Assembly: GCA_964404205.1 (NCBI GenBank)
Contig: CAYOJD010000033.1
Location: forward strand, 1 to 27,012
Length of the DNA: 27,012 nucleotides
Direction of reading: 5' to 3'
From: CAZWBR01 sp964404205
Lineage (GTDB): Bacteria > Bacteroidota > Bacteroidia > Bacteroidales > Prolixibacteraceae
The notes below the pieces were generated by a model. That model was not told where the DNA came from, did no database searches, and was given only the letters and a program-made list of their open reading frames with translations. The translations under genes and the position numbers were made by a program. Below are positions 14,548 to 22,087 of the stretch, in pieces (position 1 is the first letter of the stretch; the number at the start of each line of letters is the position of its first letter).

Positions 14548-15582
14548 TTATTTCGGCGAGTAGGCCGAGCCGTTCAATATTTTTTGATAATCGTTGTCGT
14601 CCATCAGTTCGGATAATGTAACGGTTGGGTTCTTTTTCATGTATTTTCTTACGATTTGCCATCCGATCCAGATACCGGCCCTGCCGGGCGACTCGTTGGT
14701 GAAGACAGAGGTAAAAGGGGCAGGATTGATAAACCGAAGGGTCGTCATCCGGTCGTTTTGGTAGAGCAGCCGGTTTTCGACAATATATGTCCACATGGCA
14801 TTCTCGTGCTGGTGGCACCACTCCAGTTTTTCGGCGGTGTATCCAATTTTCAGTTCGTCGTTGCTGTCGGGAAACATCGCATCGAGAAAATAGAGCAGCT
14901 TTCCGTAATAAATGAGATTGGCCAACAGGTTTTCGTCTTCAATTTTCCGGCCAAATTCCGACATTCCCCAGGCAAAAAGGGCATCGTAAGCTATCTTCTC
15001 GGGGAACATGGTTTGCCGTTTGTATTCGGGCAGCGCCAGTTGTGCGTAAAGTGGGTTGTCGGCTCCAAGATAGTTGTCGAGGCTGATACCTAATGCATTG
15101 GGAAGCATAATGGCCGACTGGTTAAAGCCTGAAACAAAGGTATATACTCGAGGGATCTCTTTCTCGGGAAAATGGTAATGGTAATAGCCGAAGGCCTGAC
15201 CCAGTTGTTTCTCGAGCGTTTTCAGGTTGGGAAAGGTTAAATCGACTGCCTCTTTGGCACCAAGAATTGCGGAGTCGGTCAGAAAGGATTGTAAATAGAA
15301 GAAGTAGAGCGAATCGGAGGGCAGCCCGATGGCGATAACCTCTTGATTATAGGCATCGAACAATTCGCCATATTTGGCCTGCAGGATAGCTACCTGCTTT
15401 GCTTCGTTTTCGGGTGTTACGGCAAACAGATCGTGGTCAAGCCTGTCGATGGTTATCTCCGTTTTGATATTGGAGATATCGACTTTCAATGGGCTGCGTT
15501 GACAGCTATTCAGTAAAAGGATGGTCGCAATTGCCAGCAATGCTGGTGTCAATGTTTTCAACAGCAATTGATTATATTTCAT
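14548..15582 (-). CDS. gldB: GldB family gliding-motility-type lipoprotein
   Basis: 344 residues. Lipobox ends at Cys27 (ILLLNSC). The body matches the GldB pattern: IDRLDHDLFAV near the start, FPNLKTLEKQLGQAFGYYHYHFP, VYTFVSGFNQSAIMLPNALGISLDNYLG, the acidic/His segment LEWCHQHENAMWTYIVEN, and ESPGRAGIWIGWQIVRKYM near the end. In Flavobacterium johnsoniae GldB is needed for gliding, but homologues exist in non-gliding relatives, so motility cannot be inferred. The usual neighbour gldC is absent; divergent barrel-protein and nadE genes follow. The fold resembles zincin-like DUF2268 proteins, whose HExxH is not visible here. No clear promoter was found. Confidence 0.88.
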   Translation of the reverse strand: MKYNQLLLKTLTPALLAIATILLLNSCQRSPLKVDISNIKTEITIDRLDHDLFAVTPENEAKQVAILQAKYGELFDAYNQEVIAIGLPSDSLYFFYLQSFLTDSAILGAKEAVDLTFPNLKTLEKQLGQAFGYYHYHFPEKEIPRVYTFVSGFNQSAIMLPNALGISLDNYLGADNPLYAQLALPEYKRQTMFPEKIAYDALFAWGMSEFGRKIEDENLLANLIYYGKLLYFLDAMFPDSNDELKIGYTAEKLEWCHQHENAMWTYIVENRLLYQNDRMTTLRFINPAPFTSVFTNESPGRAGIWIGWQIVRKYMKKNPTVTLSELMDDNDYQKILNGSAYSPK

Positions 15583-15653
15583 ATTTATTTGCAGTTTCAG
15601 CCCTTTTCGTCCGGGGTATGGCGCTACAGGAGATAGTAGTACTGATTTTTGAC

Positions 15654-15661
15654 TATTTTTG
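15654..15661 (+). promoter_or_regulatory. -7 element for the barrel gene and probably nadE
   Basis: TATTTTTG is an exact TAnnTTTG match 61 bases before the ATG at 15723. No good -33 element was found. Confidence 0.45.
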
Positions 15662-15722
15662 TTGATGCGAAATTGAAAAAAATATAATGGCCTGCAAAGG
15701 CTTTGTCTAACAATATTTGATC

Positions 15723-16379
15723 ATGAAACGATTTACCATCATTGCAATAATGCTTCTGCTGGCTTCTACGGTCTGGTCGCAACCCAAAATAACGGCTACA
15801 TTCATAACCAGTCCGCAACTGTCGTGGTTGGCCACCGACTCGAAAGAGGTTTCGCAGCAAGGTAGCCGTTTTGGCTTTGGTTACGGGGTGGAAACTGATT
15901 TCTATTTTGGGGAGAACTATGCCCTGAATACCGGTTTGACCGTCAGTTCGCTGGGCGGAAAGCTCAATTATCATCCCGGCAGCAATTTTAACTTTGCCGG
16001 CGAATCATTGCCTTCGGGGACCCGAATCGACTATCGGATGACCCATCTCGAAGTGCCGGTTACCCTGAAAATGATTAGCCGCGATTTTCATCGTGTGAGG
16101 CTATTTGCCCAGTTTGGGTTTACCCATTGGTTCAATATCAAAGCCAAGGCCTCGTCGAGCGATGGTACTTTCTCCCTGGAGAGTGTGAAGGAAGAGGTTC
16201 GCTTTTACAACCTCGGGCTGAATGTTGGCGGCGGAATGATGTACGATTTGGGTGGTAAAAACTACCTGACGGGTGGCATTGTCTATTCGAACGGTTTTAT
16301 GGATGCCACTTCGAACCGCGATATCAAAGACGACGTATTGCTGAAAGCTTTCAGAATGAGGATAGGATTTGTATTCTAA
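15723..16379 (+). CDS. Outer-membrane beta-barrel protein (PorT-like family)
   Basis: 218 residues from the ATG at 15723; signal peptide to about residue 20 (LLLASTVWSQ). Eight or so amphipathic strands are visible: RFGFGYGVETDFYFGENYALNTGL, the hallmark RMTHLEVPVTLKMI pair of strands, RVRLFAQFGFTHWFNIKAKA, FYNLGLNVGGGMMYDLGG and a terminal AFRMRIGFVF ending in Phe as barrel proteins do. The specific role is unknown. PorT of type IX secretion belongs to the same broad family, and GldB next door makes an envelope or motility link tempting but unproven. The gap to nadE is 30 bases, suggesting cotranscription. Confidence 0.82.
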   Translation: MKRFTIIAIMLLLASTVWSQPKITATFITSPQLSWLATDSKEVSQQGSRFGFGYGVETDFYFGENYALNTGLTVSSLGGKLNYHPGSNFNFAGESLPSGTRIDYRMTHLEVPVTLKMISRDFHRVRLFAQFGFTHWFNIKAKASSSDGTFSLESVKEEVRFYNLGLNVGGGMMYDLGGKNYLTGGIVYSNGFMDATSNRDIKDDVLLKAFRMRIGFVF

Positions 16380-16409
16380 AATCAATCACCCGAAATTATT
16401 TCTACCTGT

Positions 16410-18059
16410 ATGAAAATTGCCCTTGCACAACTGAATTACCATATCGGAAATTTTGAAGAGAATCAGGCCAAAATCGTTGCTTCTATTGAAAAAGCACGAT
16501 CTGGCGGAGTCGATTTGGTGATTTTTTCCGAACTGGCTGTTTGTGGATATTACCCGAACGATTTACTTGACCGATCTGAATTTATCGATCGTTGTCTGGC
16601 TTCGGTAGCCGAGATCGCCTTGCACTGTAACGGAATAGCCGCGCTTGTTGGAGCCCCGAGTATCAATCAAAGCCCAAACGGGAAAATGCTCTTTAATTCG
16701 GCTTACTTTTTAAACGATGGGAAAATAGAGAGCATTCATCATAAAACTTTGTTGCCTACCTACGATGTTTTCGATGAATACCGACATTTCGAGCCAAACC
16801 GCACTTTCGAACTGATTCATTTTAAAGGGATGAAGCTGGCGGTAACCATTTGCGAAGATTTATGGTACAACCAGCCGGTGCTGAGTGCTTTTGGGCGCGA
16901 GCATCTTTATTCGGTTTGCCCGATGGAAGAGTATTGCCAACAACAGCCCGATTTGGTAATCAACCTTTCTGCTTCGCCCTTCTCTTACAACCAGGAAGAG
17001 ATGAGGAAACAAATTCTGTTGAAGAATGCAAGCCAATTCCATGTGCCGATTATTTATGTCAATCAGGTAGGGGCACAAACGGAGCTGATCTTCGACGGCG
17101 GGTCGCTTTTTGTCGATAGAAACGGCGATGTGGTAAATGAACTGGCCTATTTTGCCGAAGATTTTGCGATTGTCGATACCTGTACGGCCATAATACGGCC
17201 TGAGGCTGATAATAAAACAACTATCGAAAAGATTCATGATGCGTTGGTGCTGGGCATTGGCGACTATTTCCGCAAGTCGGGTTTCCGCACGGCAACACTG
17301 GGTTTATCTGGCGGAATCGATTCGGCGGTTACACTGGTGCTGGCTGTTGAAGCGCTCGGTGCCGACAATGTGCGGGTGTTGCTGATGCCATCAAAATTTT
17401 CGTCCGACCACTCGGTGCACGATGCGGTTGCGCTGGCACAGAATCTTGGGGTGGTTTACGATCTGGTTCCCATTCATAAGATTGTGGAGTCGTTCGACAG
17501 CACATTGCTCCCACTATTTACAGGATTCAGGCAGGATGTAACGGAAGAGAATATTCAGGCCCGTATACGCGGCACGTTGCTGATGGCACTGTCGAATAAA
17601 TTTGGCCATATCCTGCTCAATACATCCAACAAAAGCGAGGCGGCCGTTGGGTATGGTACGCTGTACGGCGATATGAACGGCGGGCTTTCAGTGCTGGGCG
17701 ACGTGTACAAAACCGATGTATTCAAACTGGCCCGTTTTATCAATCGCGACCGGGAGATTATCCCTGAAAACACGATTCTTAAGCCTCCTTCGGCCGAGTT
17801 AAGGCCAGATCAGAAGGATTCTGATTCGTTGCCCGAGTATGATGTGCTCGATGCAATACTCTTCAACTACATCGAGTTGGCCAGAAGCCCGAAAGATATT
17901 GTTGCACTGGGCTTCGACGAAGCTACCGTGCGAAGGGCTGTTTTGTTGGTCAATCGTAACGAGTACAAACGGTTTCAGTCGCCGCCAATGCTGAGGGTTT
18001 CGTCGAAAGCGTTTGGTTTTGGGCGTAAGATGCCACTGGTGGCCCGTTATGCCCTTTAG
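16410..18059 (+). CDS. nadE: Glutamine-dependent NAD+ synthetase
   Basis: 549 residues: an N-terminal nitrilase-type glutaminase fused to a C-terminal ATP-pyrophosphatase, as in two-domain NadE. The glutaminase triad is visible as Glu41 (SELAVCGYYPNDLL), Lys112 (HHKTLLPTYDVF) and Cys148 (LAVTICEDLWY). The synthetase PP-loop SGGIDS lies at 300-305. Further motifs are GTLLMALSNKFGHILLNTSNKSE and TLYGDMNGGLSVLGDVYKTD, which bind NaAD and ATP. It makes NAD+ from nicotinate adenine dinucleotide using glutamine nitrogen. It lies 30 bases after a barrel-protein gene; nadE near gldB is also seen in flavobacteria as far as I recall. Confidence 0.97.
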   Translation: MKIALAQLNYHIGNFEENQAKIVASIEKARSGGVDLVIFSELAVCGYYPNDLLDRSEFIDRCLASVAEIALHCNGIAALVGAPSINQSPNGKMLFNSAYFLNDGKIESIHHKTLLPTYDVFDEYRHFEPNRTFELIHFKGMKLAVTICEDLWYNQPVLSAFGREHLYSVCPMEEYCQQQPDLVINLSASPFSYNQEEMRKQILLKNASQFHVPIIYVNQVGAQTELIFDGGSLFVDRNGDVVNELAYFAEDFAIVDTCTAIIRPEADNKTTIEKIHDALVLGIGDYFRKSGFRTATLGLSGGIDSAVTLVLAVEALGADNVRVLLMPSKFSSDHSVHDAVALAQNLGVVYDLVPIHKIVESFDSTLLPLFTGFRQDVTEENIQARIRGTLLMALSNKFGHILLNTSNKSEAAVGYGTLYGDMNGGLSVLGDVYKTDVFKLARFINRDREIIPENTILKPPSAELRPDQKDSDSLPEYDVLDAILFNYIELARSPKDIVALGFDEATVRRAVLLVNRNEYKRFQSPPMLRVSSKAFGFGRKMPLVARYAL

Positions 18060-18100
18060 CCCTTTGGGTGGCAAATGGGAGGTTGCGGTCGATTTCTTTT

Positions 18101-18127
18101 TTGATTTGGATAAAATTTATAATTTTG
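18101..18127 (+). promoter_or_regulatory. Promoter for the Crp/Fnr regulator
   Basis: TTG (18101-18103) and TAATTTTG (18120-18127, exact TAnnTTTG) lie 16 bases apart, slightly short. The leader to the ATG at 18155 is about 20 bases. Confidence 0.55.
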
Positions 18128-18154
18128 ATGTTGTAAAACATTAATTTTCTCTGT

Positions 18155-18853
18155 ATGTCCGAAAATATGGGCTTCGACTCCCTGTTTAAAGGCGAACTCA
18201 GCATCTTTAAGCTATTGAAACCTGAAGAGAGGAGTATTGTTGAGAAGAGTTGTGAATTGACCCGCTACCGACGGAACGATTATGTCTTCATGGAAGGCGA
18301 TGTTCCGGTGGGGATGCAGTATCTGAAATCGGGGAAAATCAAATTGATGAAAGAGGGAATTGGCGGGCGCGAGCAGATTATCCGTATGATTACCGAAGAT
18401 GGTTTGATTGGATACCGATCGTTGATAGCCGGCGAACCGCACAATGGTACTGCTGTAGCCATCGACGATTCTGAAATTATCAATATCCCGCAAGATGTGA
18501 TGTACAATGTGTTGTTGCGCAACAACCAGTTTGCTCTGGCACTGCTCAGGGACCTGGCTATCGAACTGGGGGCATCGAACCACCGTACGGTATCACTCAC
18601 GCAGAAACATATTCGTGGCAGGCTGGCCGAATCGATTATTCTGCTAAAAGAGAAATATGGCTTTGAACACGACAATAAAACGTTGAGGGTCTATCTTTCC
18701 CGCGAAGATTTGGCCAATCTCTCCAATATGACTTCATCGAATGCCATACGAACCCTTTCTACTTTTGCGGGCGAGAAGGTGATTGCCATGGATGGCCGTA
18801 AGATTAAAATTTTAGACCTGCCGCAGTTAGAGAAGATTAGCAAGCAGGGATGA
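18155..18853 (+). CDS. Crp/Fnr family transcriptional regulator
   Basis: 232 residues. The N-terminal cyclic-nucleotide-type sensor barrel spans about 15-130 (RRNDYVFMEGDVPVGMQYLKSGKIKLMK, then GREQIIRMITEDGLIGYRSLIAGE). A dimerisation helix follows at about 130-150. The winged HTH (HTH_Crp) covers about 150-225, with the helix-turn-helix near LSREDLANLSNMTSSNAIRTLSTF (181-204). The Fnr iron-sulfur cysteines are absent: only one N-terminal Cys (Cys33) is seen. The phosphate-binding RxS signature of cAMP binders is also not evident, so the ligand is unknown. It has its own promoter and terminator and may act elsewhere in the genome. Confidence 0.93.
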   Translation: MSENMGFDSLFKGELSIFKLLKPEERSIVEKSCELTRYRRNDYVFMEGDVPVGMQYLKSGKIKLMKEGIGGREQIIRMITEDGLIGYRSLIAGEPHNGTAVAIDDSEIINIPQDVMYNVLLRNNQFALALLRDLAIELGASNHRTVSLTQKHIRGRLAESIILLKEKYGFEHDNKTLRVYLSREDLANLSNMTSSNAIRTLSTFAGEKVIAMDGRKIKILDLPQLEKISKQG

Positions 18854-18872
18854 TATGAAAATATTTTTCAAC

Positions 18873-18900
18873 AAAAAAGAGCGCCTTGGCGCTCTTTTTT
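18873..18900. terminator. Bidirectional terminator between the Crp/Fnr gene and the biotin-carrier gene
   Basis: AAAAAAGAGCGCC (18873-18885) and GGCGCTCTTTTTT (18888-18900) pair over 13 bp, with A/T runs on both sides. It lies between convergent genes. The stop codon of the minus-strand biotin carrier (18901-18899) overlaps its outermost bases. Confidence 0.95.
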
Positions 18901-19234
18901 ATTCTTCTTCTTCTTCTTCGATGACAACCATAATGGCATCTTTAGGAACCCTATCGCCTTTTTTGACGTGTACCTCTTTGATGACCCCGTCAACCGGCAT
19001 CTCAATTTTGGTATGCATCTTCATGGCATTAAGTAGCAGCAGGGCTTCACCCTCTTTGACACTCTGTCCGGGTTGAACAAAGACATCGATGATGGTTCCC
19101 GGGATAAACGAACGGATTTCGTTTGGGTCGGCAGGTTGCCACTTCTTCCTTCTTTCGAATTTCTTGGTCAGAAGGGTCAGGTATTTGGCACTGTTCACGA
19201 CAAATACCTGATATTGATGATTTTTTTCTTCCAT
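18899..19234 (-). CDS. Biotin carboxyl carrier protein (acyl-CoA carboxylase type)
   Basis: 111 residues. It carries the carboxyl group on biotin between a biotin carboxylase and the carboxyltransferase encoded just upstream (28-base gap). The biotinylation motif is NAMKM (69-73; Lys72), in place of the common EAMKM. The barrel runs from FIPGTIIDVFVQPGQSVKEGE to GVIKEVHVKKGDRVP. The segment AKYLTLLTKKFERRKKW (16-32) resembles the stretch preceding the biotinyl domain in propionyl-CoA-type carboxylase alpha chains, and there is no long Ala/Pro linker as in decarboxylase carriers. The C-terminus is six consecutive Glu encoded by a GAA repeat. Transcription ends immediately at the overlapping terminator. 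Confidence 0.93.
   Translation of the reverse strand: MEEKNHQYQVFVVNSAKYLTLLTKKFERRKKWQPADPNEIRSFIPGTIIDVFVQPGQSVKEGEALLLLNAMKMHTKIEMPVDGVIKEVHVKKGDRVPKDAIMVVIEEEEEE
18902..18919 (-). repeat. (GAA)6 microsatellite encoding the poly-Glu tail
   Basis: Six perfect GAA codons directly precede the stop codon of the biotin-carrier gene. Slippage would add or remove Glu residues without changing frame. Confidence 0.85.
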
Positions 19235-19262
19235 AATTGATTAATTATTAATTCGATGTTAA

Positions 19263-20807
19263 TCAGAATGGAGGAATTCCATGTTTCCTGTACGAGCGTT
19301 TTTCAACTTTATTCTCCGAAACCTCGAGCGAATGAATCAGCAGGGCACGTGTTTCGGCTGGTTCGATAACCTCGTCGATATAGCCTTTTGACGCAGCAAC
19401 AAACGGGTTGGCAAACTTATCTTTGTACTCCTGAATTTTCAACTTGCGCATTTCTGCGGGGTTTTCGGCTTCGTCGATCTCTTTTTTAAAGACAATATTG
19501 GCTGCACCTTCGGGGCCCATTACTGCAATCTCGGCAGTTGGCCACGCAAACACGAAGTCGGCACCCAGATGGCGCGAATTCATGGCAATATATCCACCGC
19601 CATAAGCTTTACGGATGATAACGGTAATTTTTGGGACAGTAGCTTCGCTGTAGGCATAGAGCAATTTGGCCCCGTGGCGGATAACGCCGGCATGTTCCTG
19701 ATCGACACCGGGGAGATAACCTGGCATATCTTCGAGGGTTACAATCGGGATGTTGAAAGCATCGCAATAGCGGATAAAGCGTGCCGCTTTATCGGAGCTG
19801 TCGCAGTCGAGTACCCCGGCAAGGTAAAGTGGCTGGTTGGCCACAAATCCAATGGTGTTTCCGGCAATACGGCCAAATCCGATAACAATATTTTTGGCAA
19901 AGTTCTCCATGATTTCGAAGAACTCAGAGCCGTCGGTGATGGCTTTGATAATGTCGCGGATATCGTAGGGGTGATGCGGATCGGCTGGAACAATCTCTTC
20001 AATGTTGATTGAAGCATTGGGTTCGCGAACCGGGAATTTCAGTGCTTTCTTGGCATTGTTCCAAGGAATGTAGGTGATCAGCTTCTTGATCTGTTCGAAA
20101 CATTCGTCTTCGCTCAGTGCGTAGAAATGGGCGTTGCCGGTAATTTCACTATGGACCATTGCCCCGCCAAGCTCTTCCATCGAAATCTCTTCCCCAAGAA
20201 CCGTTTTGATAACGTTGGGACCGGTGATAAACATTTTGGAAATATTTTCGACCACAAAAACAAAGTCGGTAAGGGCTGGAGAATAAACTGCTCCACCGGC
20301 ACAAGGGCCAAGAATTACCGAGATTTGCGGGATAACACCCGATGCTTCGGTATTGCGGTAGAAAATTTCGCCATAGCCAGCCAGTGAGTTCACCCCTTCC
20401 TGAATACGGGCACCGCCTGAGTCATTGATTCCGATAATTGGCACCCTCATTTTCAGCGCATGGTCCATAATCTTGGTGATTTTACGGGCATGCATCAGCC
20501 CCAGAGAGCCACCGGCAACGGTAAAGTCTTGTGCATAAATACAAACCGGCTGATTGTACATGGTGCCGGTACCAATAACAACGCCATCGCCGTGCAATAC
20601 CTTTTTCTCCATGTCGAAGTCACGTGCTGTGTGCTCAACAAAAAGGTCGTACTCGTGGAATGAGTTTTCGTCCAGAATGGCTTTAATCCTTTCGCGGGCT
20701 GTTTTTTTACCCATTGCCACCTGCTTTTCGATGGCAGATGCTCCGCCACCAAGCTGGGCTTCCTTCTTACGTTTGCGAAGGTCAAGGATGTTTCTTTTTA
20801 ATGACAT
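19263..20807 (-). CDS. Acyl-CoA (propionyl/methylmalonyl-CoA) carboxyltransferase subunit
   Basis: 514 residues, the usual length of PccB/MmdA-type subunits. Two crotonase-like halves are present. The first has QDFTVAGGSLGLMHARKI, NDSGGARIQEGVNSLAGYG and LGPCAGGAVYSPALTDF (acyl-CoA oxyanion region). The second has ITDGSEFFEI, GVLDCDSSDKAARFIRYCDAF, EDMPGYLPGVDQE and RKAYGGGYIAMNSRHLGAD (biotin site). It transfers a carboxyl group between biotin and propionyl-CoA, or the reverse. Sequence motifs alone do not separate PccB from the alpha subunit of sodium-pumping methylmalonyl-CoA decarboxylase. Only the small biotin carrier follows in the operon; neither biotin carboxylase nor decarboxylase membrane subunits are present nearby. 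MeaB at 9684-10805 supports the methylmalonyl-CoA pathway. Confidence 0.93.
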   Translation of the reverse strand: MSLKRNILDLRKRKKEAQLGGGASAIEKQVAMGKKTARERIKAILDENSFHEYDLFVEHTARDFDMEKKVLHGDGVVIGTGTMYNQPVCIYAQDFTVAGGSLGLMHARKITKIMDHALKMRVPIIGINDSGGARIQEGVNSLAGYGEIFYRNTEASGVIPQISVILGPCAGGAVYSPALTDFVFVVENISKMFITGPNVIKTVLGEEISMEELGGAMVHSEITGNAHFYALSEDECFEQIKKLITYIPWNNAKKALKFPVREPNASINIEEIVPADPHHPYDIRDIIKAITDGSEFFEIMENFAKNIVIGFGRIAGNTIGFVANQPLYLAGVLDCDSSDKAARFIRYCDAFNIPIVTLEDMPGYLPGVDQEHAGVIRHGAKLLYAYSEATVPKITVIIRKAYGGGYIAMNSRHLGADFVFAWPTAEIAVMGPEGAANIVFKKEIDEAENPAEMRKLKIQEYKDKFANPFVAASKGYIDEVIEPAETRALLIHSLEVSENKVEKRSYRKHGIPPF

Positions 20808-20868
20808 AGTTTCTTAATTTTCTAAAGTTTGTCGTTTGAGAACGCAATATTTTTTCAAAAACCGGGAG

Positions 20869-20921
20869 CAAAAATAGAAATATATTTTCCTGATGATAAA
20901 ATTTAACGGCTAAAGTTTTAT
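20869..20921 (-). promoter_or_regulatory. -7 element of the carboxyltransferase operon with upstream AT-rich hairpin
   Basis: TATTTTTG (20876-20869) is an exact TAnnTTTG match about 60 bases before the start. An AT-rich inverted repeat (20896-20921, ATAAAA/TTTTAT plus TTTA/TAAA arms around GCCGT) lies 19 bases upstream of it. It could be an operator or a weak terminator for the lptG gene upstream. Confidence 0.5.
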
Positions 20922-20968
20922 TAATTGGCTATAAATCAAAGAATAGAATTATGTGGTTCATTGTTCGA

Positions 20969-22060
20969 TTATTTCGAAGCCCAGCGGTATAATACAATTG
21001 CGATGATCGAGTAAACGATGTTTGGCAACCAAACGGCAATCAAGGTATTGAAGCCTGCTTTAACGGCAAAGATGGTCGAAACCTGCATAAACATGATATA
21101 CGAAAAACTGAGCATCAATCCTAATCCAAGGTGCAGCCCCATACCGCCTCTGGTTTTGCGCGAAGCTACTGCAACTCCGATTATCGAGAGAATGAAAGTG
21201 CTGATGGGGCCTGCTGTGCGCTGGTATTTCTCTTGTTCAAAACGGGCCACATTGTCCACTCCGCGAAGTTTCAAGTCGTTGATGTGGTGGTTGATTTCAA
21301 AAAAGTCCATCGTCTCTTCTTTGTCATTCTGCTGGCCAAATTCTGCCGGGTTCAACCGCAGGGTCGTATCGATAGCGGTTCCGGTTTTGATAATTTCGCG
21401 TCCTTCAATAAAGTCGCGGACGTAATAGTTGTGGATGGTCCATTTCTTTTTTTCCCTATCCCACTTGATGTAGTCGGCTACCAATTTCGATTGTAAACTT
21501 TTCCCTTCGAACCGTTCGAGACTGAATTTATAACCCACGTCGTTGCGGTTGTTGTAGCTTTTCATATACATGTACAAACCGGGTTCCAGCTGACGGTGAA
21601 TATTCCTGTCGGAATTGATAAATTCGTTTTTAATGTAAGTGTTTCTAAAGTTGACCCGTGCCTCGGTAGCCGGAGGAATAATGAAGTTACCCAATATCCA
21701 GGAGAAGGCGGCAATGATGGCCGATGCAATCATGTATGGGCGCATCATCCGTTTGTAGGTGATGCCACTGGCCAGTATGGCTATAATCTCGGAGTTATAG
21801 GCCATTTTCGACGTGAAGAAGATTACGGCAATAAAGGTGAAGAGCGAGGCAAAAAGATTGGCAAAATAGGGGATAAAATTGAGGTAGTAGTCGAACACTA
21901 TTGCTTTGACAGGTGCCTTTTTGGTGATAAAATCGTCGATGTTTTCAGAGATGTCAAAAATGATGGAAATGCTGATAATAAGGGTGATGGCCAGGAAGAA
22001 TGTTCCAAGGTATTTCTTGATAATATACCTGTCGATTCGTTTTATCAGTTTCTCGCTCAT
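20969..22060 (-). CDS. LptF/LptG family lipopolysaccharide transport permease
   Basis: 363 residues with the YjgP/YjgQ layout: three helices at the N-terminus (starting LGTFFLAITLIISISIIFD), then FTSKMAYNSEIIAILASGITYKRMMRPY with the coupling-helix segment that meets the LptB ATPase. A beta-jellyroll periplasmic domain covers about 140-265 (EARVNFRNTYIKNEFINSDRN onward), and three C-terminal helices end at RWASK. It extracts LPS from the inner membrane with LptB and a second permease, not seen here. It follows tgt by 27 bases, the usual Bacteroidota pairing. LptF and LptG are hard to tell apart; LptG is slightly favoured by the tgt linkage. Confidence 0.9.
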   Translation of the reverse strand: MSEKLIKRIDRYIIKKYLGTFFLAITLIISISIIFDISENIDDFITKKAPVKAIVFDYYLNFIPYFANLFASLFTFIAVIFFTSKMAYNSEIIAILASGITYKRMMRPYMIASAIIAAFSWILGNFIIPPATEARVNFRNTYIKNEFINSDRNIHRQLEPGLYMYMKSYNNRNDVGYKFSLERFEGKSLQSKLVADYIKWDREKKKWTIHNYYVRDFIEGREIIKTGTAIDTTLRLNPAEFGQQNDKEETMDFFEINHHINDLKLRGVDNVARFEQEKYQRTAGPISTFILSIIGVAVASRKTRGGMGLHLGLGLMLSFSYIMFMQVSTIFAVKAGFNTLIAVWLPNIVYSIIAIVLYRWASK

Positions 22061-22087
22061 GTTCTCCGGTTAACAGATTATTGAAGA

